Source: an uncultured Bacteroidales bacterium (GTDB lineage: Bacteria; Bacteroidota; Bacteroidia; Bacteroidales; UBA932). Taken from it: a stretch of 64,000 nucleotides of DNA. The stretch is from positions 1 to 64,000 of the forward strand of contig CAKVCK010000020.1 of NCBI GenBank assembly GCA_934725575.1. The letters run 5' to 3'. Below, one piece after another: positions 17,937-25,055 of this stretch. The position numbers and the translations under genes are program-made. The notes under the pieces were generated by a model, which saw nothing but the letters and a program-made list of their open reading frames with translations, did not search any database and was not told where the DNA came from. The first letter of the stretch is position 1. Each line of letters opens with the position of its first letter.

Positions 17937-19637
17937 ATGAAGAGAATGAATAAGATAAGGTTTATATCCATTGTGTCGGCCGCGCTTGCTTTGTGTGCCG
18001 CCGGCGCTTGCTCGGAGGACAAGGATTCCGAGATAAGGGATCTTGCGGTCAAGGCTAAGATAACCTTGAGTCCATATTACGAGGCTGGCAAGGACTTCAA
18101 GACCGCAGGGGCGATTGTCACACCGGCTTGGGGAGCCGATGACAAAGGTGTCATAATGCTGGAGCCGGATGGAATCGCGAAGAGGGCCGAAGCTTCTCCG
18201 ATAATCACGGGAAGCAGTTCTTCGTATTTCCTGTTCAACGTCCAGGCTTCCCGGCTTGAGACCACAGTGTTGAGTTGGTATCCTTCCGGAGCTGACGTGC
18301 GTCTGTCCGGAAAGACTGTGAAATATACCATTCCGACAAACCAGAACGGAACCGAGGTCCCTGTTATGCTTGATGTGGCGAACGCGAATGTCAATTCCTA
18401 CGAAGGCTGCGATTTCAAACTTAAGCCTGCCGGATGTATGGTGTTTGTGAACGTTGCGATGGGGGACTACGATGTCGCTTCACTTGAACTGACCGCCAAC
18501 GGTGGCGAGAACCTCGCCGGTGAGGTCACCGCTGATATCGCGGAGGGCACGTTCACCGCAAGCTCAGCGTCCGTCAAGATGACTCCGGCCACTCCTGTGG
18601 ACTGCCGCTCGAACTCTGTGTTCATCCCTGTCTATTGCGCTCCTGTCACCCTTTCAAAGGGCTTCACCGCAAAGATAACCACTTCTTCCGGCCAGACAAT
18701 CACCGCCGCCAACCACAGCGAGATCGTCCTTGAGGCGGGCGAGAGGATCAGCACCGAGAAGCTGGCCGAGGACGAATCGACCGAACTTGTTTTCTGCGGA
18801 GACAACCACGTGTTCGTCATCAACGCGGCAGTCGCCAAGGATTCCTACAAGGAAGGACTTGTCTGGTCGTGGGACGCAAGGACGGCGGCCTCTGAGCTCG
18901 GACTCGCTGCCGACCGTTGCGACCATCTGGACGAGTGCAAGTTCGTGGACAACGGCACCAAACTGCTGCTGACAAGCTCCTACGGATGGTGCATCCTTTT
19001 GGACTACGCCACCTCAAAGGTACTTTTCCACGCGACCGGACTGCCTAACGCCCATTCCGCTGAATATCTCCCTGGAGGCTACATCGCTGTGGTCACATCA
19101 ACGGGATCGACCGCCAACCACAACAAGGTGCATATCTATAATTCGGCCAGGTCGGAGGTCTCATTGGCGAACGCCGACCTTTATTCCGGCCACGGAGTTG
19201 TCTGGGACTACAAGAGGAATGTCTTGTACGCCGCCGGCGGAAACGTTATCAAGATATTCAGGATCAACGGCCTCGGCACCGACAAGCCTTCGTTCGAGCT
19301 CGTCAAGAGCATCACGGCTCCTCAAGACGGAATCCACGACATCAACCGTGTGGACGACAACACCATCACAGTGGCGGGCAGCAGGGCTTACCTGTTCAAT
19401 GTCGAGACCGAGCAGTTCACGGAGATGCCTTTGTTCTCAGGCTCCACCGCTCTGAAATCCCTGAACTACAACGCCGAGACCGGCGAGGTTTGGTACACGG
19501 ACGCGACCATCCCGGAGGGAGACGAGAGCTGGTCTTCCCACAAGATCCGCTACAGCAGGAACATCAGCGCCTCCGCACCGGACAGAATCATCAATGTTGA
19601 CATTGATATGTACAAGGTCCGTGTCAGAAAGTGGTAA
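17937..19637 (+). CDS. Lipoprotein with N-terminal sandwich and C-terminal propeller
   Basis: A 566-residue lipoprotein (lipobox AAGACSE). The N-terminal 270 residues are beta-rich and resemble fimbrillin-like sandwiches (VKYTIPTNQNGTEVPVMLDV, LKPAGCMVFVNVAMGDYDVASLEL). The C-terminal half reads as a beta-propeller of short repeats: ELVFCGDNHVFVINAA, CKFVDNGTKLLLTSSYGWCILLDY, SGHGVVWDYKRNVLYAAGGNVIKIF and DDNTITVAGSRAYLFNVET. No catalytic signature is visible. The start could be ATG 17937 or 17946. It is the second propeller lipoprotein in a row after susCD and probably works with the first at the cell surface. The exact family was not identified. Confidence 0.7.
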   Translation: MKRMNKIRFISIVSAALALCAAGACSEDKDSEIRDLAVKAKITLSPYYEAGKDFKTAGAIVTPAWGADDKGVIMLEPDGIAKRAEASPIITGSSSSYFLFNVQASRLETTVLSWYPSGADVRLSGKTVKYTIPTNQNGTEVPVMLDVANANVNSYEGCDFKLKPAGCMVFVNVAMGDYDVASLELTANGGENLAGEVTADIAEGTFTASSASVKMTPATPVDCRSNSVFIPVYCAPVTLSKGFTAKITTSSGQTITAANHSEIVLEAGERISTEKLAEDESTELVFCGDNHVFVINAAVAKDSYKEGLVWSWDARTAASELGLAADRCDHLDECKFVDNGTKLLLTSSYGWCILLDYATSKVLFHATGLPNAHSAEYLPGGYIAVVTSTGSTANHNKVHIYNSARSEVSLANADLYSGHGVVWDYKRNVLYAAGGNVIKIFRINGLGTDKPSFELVKSITAPQDGIHDINRVDDNTITVAGSRAYLFNVETEQFTEMPLFSGSTALKSLNYNAETGEVWYTDATIPEGDESWSSHKIRYSRNISASAPDRIINVDIDMYKVRVRKW

Positions 19638-19645
19638 ATAATCGT

Positions 19646-19653
19646 TATATTTG
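19646..19653 (+). promoter_or_regulatory. -7 box before the second sigma gene
   Basis: TATATTTG fits TAnnTTTG and sits 9 nt before the sigma ATG at 19663, so a transcript from it would be almost leaderless. No TTG stands 20 nt upstream. The sigma gene could also be read through from the operon. Confidence 0.4.
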
Positions 19654-19662
19654 TCAGGTGAA

Positions 19663-20190
19663 ATGCTTAATGAAGACAAGCAGTTACTTGAGCAGATAGC
19701 AGGAGGGGATGTCAAGGCTCTTGGCATCCTCTATGTTCTGTATGCCGGGCGCATCCGAAATTTCGCGTTCAGTATGCTTCAGAACTCCTCGGAGGCGGAG
19801 GACATCACGCAGGATATGTTCCTGAAGATCTGGAACTCCCGTGAAGCCCTCCGTGAGGTTGATTCGCTCAAGTCCTACCTGTTCAGTATGGCGCACAACG
19901 CCGTCCTGAATTTCATTAAGCGCAAGGGCGTGCGCGACAGGTACCAGAAGGCCACTGTCGGAGTCAGCACGGAGCAGTATGAGCCGTCGTTCCAAATGGA
20001 CACGTTCGAGTTGCTGAAAAGCATAGACGAGGCTTTGGAGGATATGTCTGTCCTAAGGAAGACAATCTTTAGGATGAACCGCTACGAACACAAGACTTAC
20101 CAAGAGATCGCTGACGCGCTGATGATAAGTCCCAAGACGGTCCAGTACCACATCTCCTGCGCCCTCGCTGAACTAAGGAAACTTCTTTAG
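19663..20190 (+). CDS. ECF RNA polymerase sigma factor, second
   Basis: ECF sigma factor of 175 residues, without the hydrophobic tail of the first. Region 2: LGILYVLYAGRIRNFAFSMLQNSSEAEDITQDMFLKIWNS; region 4: SVLRKTIFRMNRYEHKTYQEIADALMISPKTVQYHISCALAELRKLL. ATG 19663 (MLNEDKQLLEQ) is preferred over a TTG at 19651, which belongs to the TATATTTG box. It sits between the second SusCD operon and the phosphodiesterase gene on the same strand. With the FecR at 9949-11007 and the STN-bearing SusC it would make a complete signalling set, although sigma at the end of the operon is an uncommon order. Confidence 0.93.
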   Translation: MLNEDKQLLEQIAGGDVKALGILYVLYAGRIRNFAFSMLQNSSEAEDITQDMFLKIWNSREALREVDSLKSYLFSMAHNAVLNFIKRKGVRDRYQKATVGVSTEQYEPSFQMDTFELLKSIDEALEDMSVLRKTIFRMNRYEHKTYQEIADALMISPKTVQYHISCALAELRKLL

Positions 20191-20262
20191 AAAGCGGCCT
20201 GCCGCGGATTTTAAACGATTGCCGGCATTGACTGACAAAATATTTTAAAAATTTATGAATAT

Positions 20263-21207
20263 ATGAAAGCAAGAATTTTGTACCTGTTTGCCGCCGCAGC
20301 GGTGTGCCTTTGCTCCTGCGGTACGGCCAAGAAGAATGTGGTTGATGTGACCAAGTACCCTAACCGGGCTGAGATGATCGTCGCGCAGATGCACGACCCT
20401 GCCTCAAAGTATGTGGTAGTGGCCTGCCACAGAGGCGACTGGCGCAACTATCCGGAGAACTCCATCCCGGCCATCGAGTCCATCATCAGGATGGGAGCTG
20501 ACATTATGGAGCTCGACCTCAAGCTCACCAAGGACAGCGTTCTCGTGCTCTCTCACGACAGGACGATCGACCGCTGCACCACCGGAAAAGGGCTTGTAAG
20601 CGACTACACCTTGGATGAGCTCAAGAAGTTCCGTCTCAAGCGCGCGCACGGCGTTGCCACCGACTCCCTGCACATCTGCACCCTCCGCGAGGCGCTGGAG
20701 TGCTGCAAGGACCGCATCTGCGTGAACGTGGACCAGGGCTATGAATATTACGACTTGGTTCTCGCCCTCACCGAGGAACTCGGAGTCACCGACCAGATCC
20801 TGATCAAGGGCAAGAAGCCTGTCGCCGAGGTAGCCGGGAAGATGGCCGCCCACGAGCACAATATGATGTATATGCCTATCATAGACATCCAGAAAGAGGC
20901 CGGAAAGGCACTTTTCAATGAATATATGGAGACGGGCACCGTGCCTCTCGCCTACGAGGTCTGCTGGAAGAAGCTGACCCCTGAGGTCGAGGACTGCTTC
21001 AAGAAGATCATCGACTCCGGCTCGAAACTCTGGGTTAACACCATCTGGGGAAGTCTTTGCGGTTATCTGGACGATGACAAGGCTCTTGACTGTGGTGATC
21101 CTGCCCTCATCTACGATCAGGTTATCGCCTTCGGCACCTCCCTCATCCAGACCGACCGTCCGGAGCAGCTTCTCACTTACCTCCGCAGTAAGGGATTGCA
21201 CGATTAG
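20263..21207 (+). CDS. Glycerophosphodiester phosphodiesterase lipoprotein
   Basis: Hydrolyses glycerophosphodiesters to glycerol-3-phosphate and an alcohol. The 314-residue protein has a lipoprotein signal (CLCSCG near residue 19), so it acts in the envelope rather than the cytoplasm. The GDPD barrel shows the conserved set ACHRGDWRNYPENSIPAI (catalytic His and metal-binding Glu), IMELDLKLTKDSVLVLSHD (metal-binding Glu and Asp, second catalytic His) and the late barrel strand LWVNTIWGS. It lies 72 nt after an ECF sigma gene and 25 nt before an organophosphate transporter, which could take up the glycerol-3-phosphate formed. Related lipoproteins exist in Bacteroidota; substrate choice cannot be read from the sequence. 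Confidence 0.9.
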   Translation: MKARILYLFAAAAVCLCSCGTAKKNVVDVTKYPNRAEMIVAQMHDPASKYVVVACHRGDWRNYPENSIPAIESIIRMGADIMELDLKLTKDSVLVLSHDRTIDRCTTGKGLVSDYTLDELKKFRLKRAHGVATDSLHICTLREALECCKDRICVNVDQGYEYYDLVLALTEELGVTDQILIKGKKPVAEVAGKMAAHEHNMMYMPIIDIQKEAGKALFNEYMETGTVPLAYEVCWKKLTPEVEDCFKKIIDSGSKLWVNTIWGSLCGYLDDDKALDCGDPALIYDQVIAFGTSLIQTDRPEQLLTYLRSKGLHD

Positions 21208-21232
21208 GAAGCCGTCATAATATTCATAGATA

Positions 21233-22654
21233 ATGGCTTCATTTCTTGATTTCTTCCGAATAAGTTCTCCGTCCGCCGTAAAGGTGACTCCGGAGAACAC
21301 TGACAAGGTCTGGAAACGTTCCCGCTTCCAGTCCTTCATAGCCATCACGTTCGGCTACGCGCTCTATTACGTGTGCCGTATGTCGATGGGCGTGATGAAG
21401 CAGCCGCTGATCGACGCCGGTCTGCTCAACGCCACGCAGCTTGGTATCATCGGCGCCTGCCTTTACTGGACCTACGCCGTGGGCAAGTTCGTCAACGGAT
21501 TCCTGGCCGACGGCTCGAACGTCAAAAGGTTTATGGCCACCGGTCTGGTTCTGTCTGCGGCCGCCAACCTGATTATGGGAGTGCTTGGCGCCACAGCGGT
21601 CAGCGCGGGCATCAGCAGTTCCATCATATTCATAGTGTTCGCGATAATGTGGGGCATCAATGGTTGGGCTCAGTCTATGGGCTCTCCGCCTTCCATCGTT
21701 ACACTTTCGAGATGGTTCCCGCTGCGGATACGTGGCACGTACTATGGATTTTTCAGCGCCTCGCACAACATCGGTGAGGGCCTTTCGTTTATATTCGTAG
21801 GTTCAATTGTCGCAGCCTTCGGTTGGAAATGGGGCTTCTTCGGAGCGGCCTGCGCCGGCCTTCTGGGAGTGCTTCTGATCCTGTTCTGGCTGCACGACAC
21901 GCCTGAGAGCAAGGGACTTCCGTCCATCGAGGAACTTTCCGGCGAGGAGACAAAGAAACCGGCCGCGCAGGAATCCGCTGAGTCCGCCGAGGCCAGGGCC
22001 GCCGAGACCAGAAAGATTCAGAAAGCCGTTCTCCGCAATTCCGGAGTGTGGATTCTGGCCCTTTCCAGCGCCTTTATGTATATGAGCCGCTACGCCATCA
22101 ACGAGTGGGGCACGATCTTCCTTCAGGAGACTTATGAATATGACCTCAAAGCCGCCGCCGCGATCATCGGCATCAACCCGATCTTCGGAGTGCTGGGAAC
22201 GGTATTCTCAGGCTGGCTGTCCGACAAGGTATTCAAGGGAGACAGGAAATATCCCGCCTTCACCGCAGGTGTCCTTGAGGCGATTTCCCTCTACCTGTTC
22301 CTGTTCGGAAACGGCAGTCATTTCACGCTCATCCTGTCAATGGTTCTGTTCGGTATCGCCATCGGTGTTCTGATCAGTTTCCTTGGCGGTCTGATGGCCA
22401 TTGACCTCGTTCCGAGAAAAGCCTCCGGAGCCGCCCTCGGCATCGTCGGAGTCGCTTCCTACGCCGCCGCCGGCTTGCAGAACGTAGTCACCGGCCTCCT
22501 TCTGGACAACAATACGGTCGAGGTAGTGAACAAGCTCGGCGAGACCGTCACCAAACACGATTTCACCTACGTAAGCTGGTTCTGGCTCGGCGCCGCCGTA
22601 ATCTCCTTCCTCCTCCCGATGCTCAACTGGCGTCGCAAGCGGCAGGAGATATAA
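21233..22654 (+). CDS. OPA-family organophosphate:phosphate antiporter, GlpT/UhpC-like
   Basis: Inner-membrane major facilitator of the organophosphate:Pi antiporter family, 473 residues with 12 predicted membrane segments. Family marks: the N-terminal GYALYYVCRMSMGVMKQPLI, the central RGTYYGFFSASHNIGEGLSF (counterpart of the GlpT signature RGxxxxxWNxxHNxGG) and a charged loop near 225-265 between the two six-helix halves. It most likely exchanges glycerol-3-phosphate or a hexose phosphate for inorganic phosphate. Being 25 nt behind an envelope glycerophosphodiesterase favours glycerol-3-phosphate. The UhpC-type sensor branch of the family cannot be excluded, but no sensor kinase is adjacent. 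A strong terminator follows. Confidence 0.88.
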   Translation: MASFLDFFRISSPSAVKVTPENTDKVWKRSRFQSFIAITFGYALYYVCRMSMGVMKQPLIDAGLLNATQLGIIGACLYWTYAVGKFVNGFLADGSNVKRFMATGLVLSAAANLIMGVLGATAVSAGISSSIIFIVFAIMWGINGWAQSMGSPPSIVTLSRWFPLRIRGTYYGFFSASHNIGEGLSFIFVGSIVAAFGWKWGFFGAACAGLLGVLLILFWLHDTPESKGLPSIEELSGEETKKPAAQESAESAEARAAETRKIQKAVLRNSGVWILALSSAFMYMSRYAINEWGTIFLQETYEYDLKAAAAIIGINPIFGVLGTVFSGWLSDKVFKGDRKYPAFTAGVLEAISLYLFLFGNGSHFTLILSMVLFGIAIGVLISFLGGLMAIDLVPRKASGAALGIVGVASYAAAGLQNVVTGLLLDNNTVEVVNKLGETVTKHDFTYVSWFWLGAAVISFLLPMLNWRRKRQEI

Positions 22655-22677
22655 AAGACTTTGTTCGGATCAACATA

Positions 22678-22722
22678 AAGAGAAGAGTGACCGGAATCCA
22701 TTTCGGTCACTCTTCTCTTTTG
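22678..22722 (+). terminator. Rho-independent terminator after the transporter gene
   Basis: AAGAGAAGAGTGACCG (22678-22693) pairs perfectly with CGGTCACTCTTCTCTT (22704-22719), with a ten-base loop and a short T-run. It closes the second SusCD/phosphodiesterase block. Confidence 0.88.
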
Positions 22723-22734
22723 CGATTAATGTTT

Positions 22735-22748
22735 TTGACACTTGTCAA
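22735..22748. promoter_or_regulatory. Short palindrome upstream of the toxin-antitoxin promoter
   Basis: TTGACA-CT-TGTCAA forms a 14-bp dyad 36 bp upstream of the -33 box of the antitoxin promoter. Antitoxins often bind dyads near their promoter, though usually overlapping it; the link is speculative. Confidence 0.25.
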
Positions 22749-22784
22749 GCACGTAATGTTGATTGCGAAAATCAATACATTGTG

Positions 22785-22815
22785 TTGTAATTGTTGGTGT
22801 AATATATTATTTTTG
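22785..22815 (+). promoter_or_regulatory. Promoter of the toxin-antitoxin operon
   Basis: TTG at 22785-22787 and TATTTTTG at 22808-22815, separated by exactly 20 nt, match the Bacteroidota housekeeping promoter. The antitoxin ATG follows 23 nt after the -7 box. Confidence 0.78.
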
Positions 22816-22838
22816 TGTTTAAATGTTAAATTAGCGTT

Positions 22839-23132
22839 ATGGCACAGTCAACATTATCTATGAGAGTGGATGAAACTCTGAAGAAGAAGTTCGATATGAT
22901 ATGCGATGATTTTGGATTTACCAGCACCGCTGCCATCACTGTCTTTATGAAAGCTGTTGTACGGGAAAGAAAGATTCCGTTTGAGATAAAGGCATCTTCA
23001 AAGAGACAGATAAATCAGGATGCCTGGAACGCATTTATCGAAATGAGGGCGCAGGCTAAAGAAGCCGGTGCTCAGGATATGTCTCTGGATGAAATCAATG
23101 CGGAGATTCTGGAGGTGCGCAATGAGCGATAG
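22839..23132 (+). CDS. RelB/DinJ-type antitoxin
   Basis: Antitoxin of 97 residues that probably dimerises through an N-terminal ribbon-helix-helix, represses its own promoter and neutralises the downstream toxin. The family signature is STLSMRVDETLKKKFDMICDDFGFTSTAAITVFMKAVVRERKIPFEI, typical of RelB/DinJ. The C-terminal half (RAQAKEAGAQDMSLDEINAEILEVRNER) is the likely toxin-binding arm. Its stop overlaps the toxin start region by 11 bp, as usual for such pairs. What is less usual is that the partner is a PIN nuclease rather than RelE/YafQ. A well-formed promoter precedes it, and the base composition is visibly AT-richer than the SusCD genes. Confidence 0.88.
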   Translation: MAQSTLSMRVDETLKKKFDMICDDFGFTSTAAITVFMKAVVRERKIPFEIKASSKRQINQDAWNAFIEMRAQAKEAGAQDMSLDEINAEILEVRNER

Positions 23133-23544
23133 GATATTTGCTGTAGTCGATACCAATGTACTTGTTTCAGCTCTGATTTCAAAATCAATAGAATCCAACC
23201 CGATGAAAGTCTTTCGGGCTATTGTGACGGAACGGATTGTCCCACTGTATAATGATGAGATTCTTCAGGAGTATCGATCTGTCCTTTCAAGGGAAAAATT
23301 TCATTTGGATAAAACCTTGATTGTGACAGTCCTTAAAGCAATTGTGACAGATGGCCTATGCCTTGACAGGACACCTGCGGTGGATGCAGAGTTTCCTGAT
23401 CCGAAGGATATCGTCTTTTATGAGATCGCATTGTCAAAAGAGGATTCTTATCTCATAACTGGAAATATCAAGCATTTCCCTATCAGACCCTTCGTGGTTA
23501 CTCCAGCTGAAATTGTTCGAATCCTTGAATCAAGACAGGACTAA
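23122..23544 (+). CDS. PIN-domain toxin
   Basis: Putative ribonuclease toxin of the PIN family (COG1569 type), 140 residues. The acidic active-site positions are visible: VVDTNVLVSAL (first Asp), YNDEILQEY (Glu) and FPDPKDIVFYEIAL (Asp pair). The last motif reads YLITGNIKHFP, with Asn where many PIN proteins have Asp, a variant I recall in this subfamily. ATG 23122 (MSDRIFAVVDTNV) gives a canonical N-terminus; an in-frame ATG at 23068 would lie deep inside the antitoxin gene. It overlaps the antitoxin by 11 bp, which implies coupled translation. It should cleave RNA when the antitoxin is lost; the target is unknown. Confidence 0.85.
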   Translation: MSDRIFAVVDTNVLVSALISKSIESNPMKVFRAIVTERIVPLYNDEILQEYRSVLSREKFHLDKTLIVTVLKAIVTDGLCLDRTPAVDAEFPDPKDIVFYEIALSKEDSYLITGNIKHFPIRPFVVTPAEIVRILESRQD

Positions 23545-23589
23545 AGTATACAGTTCCCGGTATGACCTTGCAGAGAATCCTTAATCTCT

Positions 23590-23681
23590 GGCCAACTGTC
23601 GTATCAAAAATCGGCCAACTGTCGTATCAAAAATCGGCCAACTGTCGCATCAAAAATCGGCCAACTGTCGCATCAAATTTC
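23590..23681 (+). repeat. Four tandem 23-bp repeats
   Basis: Four head-to-tail copies beginning GGCCAACTGTCG and ending TCAAAAATC, at 23590, 23613, 23636 and 23659. Copies 1-2 read GTATC and copies 3-4 GCATC in the centre; the last ends TCAAATTTC. There is no spacer between copies, so this is not a CRISPR. The array ends 11 bp before the -33 box of the ATPase promoter, so it may be a set of regulator or ATPase binding sites. Confidence 0.9.
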
Positions 23682-23692
23682 ATTTAACATCC

Positions 23693-23723
23693 TTGTCTTT
23701 AATAAGATAAATCATTATTTTTG
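23693..23723 (+). promoter_or_regulatory. Promoter of the DUF4143 ATPase gene
   Basis: TTG (23693-23695), 20 nt, TATTTTTG (23716-23723): a full match to the housekeeping promoter. The ATG at 23742 follows 18 nt after it. This decides the start, because the in-frame TTG at 23721 is part of the -7 box. Confidence 0.78.
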
Positions 23724-23741
23724 TCCAAAATTTATTATTGG

Positions 23742-25055
23742 ATGAATGGATATAAAAATAGAGTGGCAGACCGCCTGCTTGCAGAGAAACTAGAAGCCTT
23801 CGGTGCCGTTCTCATAGAGGGGCCTAAGTATTGCGGAAAGACGACGTTGGCAACGCAACAGGCCAGAAGCATTCTATCAATGGCCGACACGGACACTCTT
23901 GGCCAAAATCTAGCTCTGGCGAGAACGAACATTTCAAGGCTTCTTGCGGGAGAAACACCCAGACTTATTGATGAATGGCAGATCGCGCCTCAATTTTGGG
24001 ATGCGGTAAGGAATGAGGTCGATAAGCGTAACGAGGACGGTCAATTTATGCTCACTGGTTCCGCTGTACCGCCAAAACCGAAGAAAGATGAGAGTGGAAA
24101 CATCTTTGAGGAGGAGAATATCCATCACACTGGGACCGGACGTATCTCCCGCCTGAGATTACGTACTATGTCCTTATGGGAGTCGGAGGATTCCACAGGA
24201 GATGTCAGTTTGGAGGAATTGTTCATCAATCCAGACACTGTTGATGGCGTCAGTAACATAGACTTGGACAGGCTCGCTTATCTTACTTGTCGTGGAGGTT
24301 GGCCAAAGGCTGTTCTGAAAAAGAGTGAGAAGGCGGCGTTGGCCCAGGCATTCGACTATTATGATTCTGTTGTAAGCAATGATATTAAACGGGTTGATGA
24401 TATTGACAGGGATGAAGAATTGACAAAGCGGATTATGCGCTCATACGCCAGAAACCAAGGCACACAGGCAACAGTCGGAACCATCCTTGCGGACATCAAA
24501 AGCAACGGGGATGAGCGGATGTCAGACAGTACTGTTTACAGTTATATCAAGGCGTTAAAAGAAATTTTCGTTATTGAGGATTCTATTGCCTGGAATCCAA
24601 ACTTAAGGAGCAAGACGGCAATAAGGACTTCAGACACGCGGTATTTTATTGATCCGTCAATAGCCACTGCGGCATTGGGTATGGGGCCTAAAGACTTGAT
24701 AAATGATATGGAGACATTCGGGTTCATTTTCGAGGCATTGGCCATAAGGGATCTTCGCGTATATGCGGATGCATTGGATGGCAAGGTCTATCATTATAGG
24801 GACAAGAACAACCTTGAATGTGATGCGGTCATACATCTAAGGAATGGTTCTTATGGATTGGTAGAAGTGAAGATAGGCGGTGCAGAGTTAATCAAAGAGG
24901 GGGCGGAAAGCCTTAAGACATTATCTTCAAAAATCGACTCCACCAGAATGAAAACACCTTCGTTTATGATGGTTTTGACCGGCATCGGCAACTTCGCCTA
25001 CAAACGCCCGGAAGACGGAGTACTCGTTGTTCCGATAGGTTGCCTAAAACCGTGA
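23742..25055 (+). CDS. AAA-type ATPase with DUF4143 domain
   Basis: Cytoplasmic P-loop ATPase of 437 residues from ATG 23742 (MNGYKNRVADRLL). Walker A is GPKYCGKTTLA near residue 27, Walker B TPRLIDEWQIAP near 78, and sensor-like FMLTGSAVPP near 103. The C-terminal DUF4143 region contains LECDAVIHLRNGSYGLVEVKIGG. Its Asp and Glu-x-Lys arrangement resembles a PD-(D/E)XK nuclease core, as reported for this superfamily. These genes are mobile and common in Bacteroidota; their role is not established (defence, stress or regulation have been proposed). Four tandem repeats lie just upstream of the promoter and a toxin-antitoxin pair before that. Codon use is AT-richer than in flanking operons, which suggests acquisition by transfer. 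Confidence 0.87.
   Translation: MNGYKNRVADRLLAEKLEAFGAVLIEGPKYCGKTTLATQQARSILSMADTDTLGQNLALARTNISRLLAGETPRLIDEWQIAPQFWDAVRNEVDKRNEDGQFMLTGSAVPPKPKKDESGNIFEEENIHHTGTGRISRLRLRTMSLWESEDSTGDVSLEELFINPDTVDGVSNIDLDRLAYLTCRGGWPKAVLKKSEKAALAQAFDYYDSVVSNDIKRVDDIDRDEELTKRIMRSYARNQGTQATVGTILADIKSNGDERMSDSTVYSYIKALKEIFVIEDSIAWNPNLRSKTAIRTSDTRYFIDPSIATAALGMGPKDLINDMETFGFIFEALAIRDLRVYADALDGKVYHYRDKNNLECDAVIHLRNGSYGLVEVKIGGAELIKEGAESLKTLSSKIDSTRMKTPSFMMVLTGIGNFAYKRPEDGVLVVPIGCLKP

Noticed and set aside
19651..19662. TTG start for the second sigma factor
   Set aside because: The TTG belongs to a TATATTTG box; ATG 19663 gives the normal N-terminus.
20404..21348. 314-codon open frame on the minus strand over the phosphodiesterase gene
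   Set aside because: Antisense to GDPD, whose catalytic motifs are complete on the plus strand; no family resemblance in the shadow.
23590..23681. Repeat array considered as a CRISPR
   Set aside because: Units are directly adjacent without spacers and no cas gene is in the window.
23721..23741. TTG start for the DUF4143 ATPase
   Set aside because: This TTG is part of the TATTTTTG -7 box; the first ATG at 23742 lies just beyond the expected transcription start.
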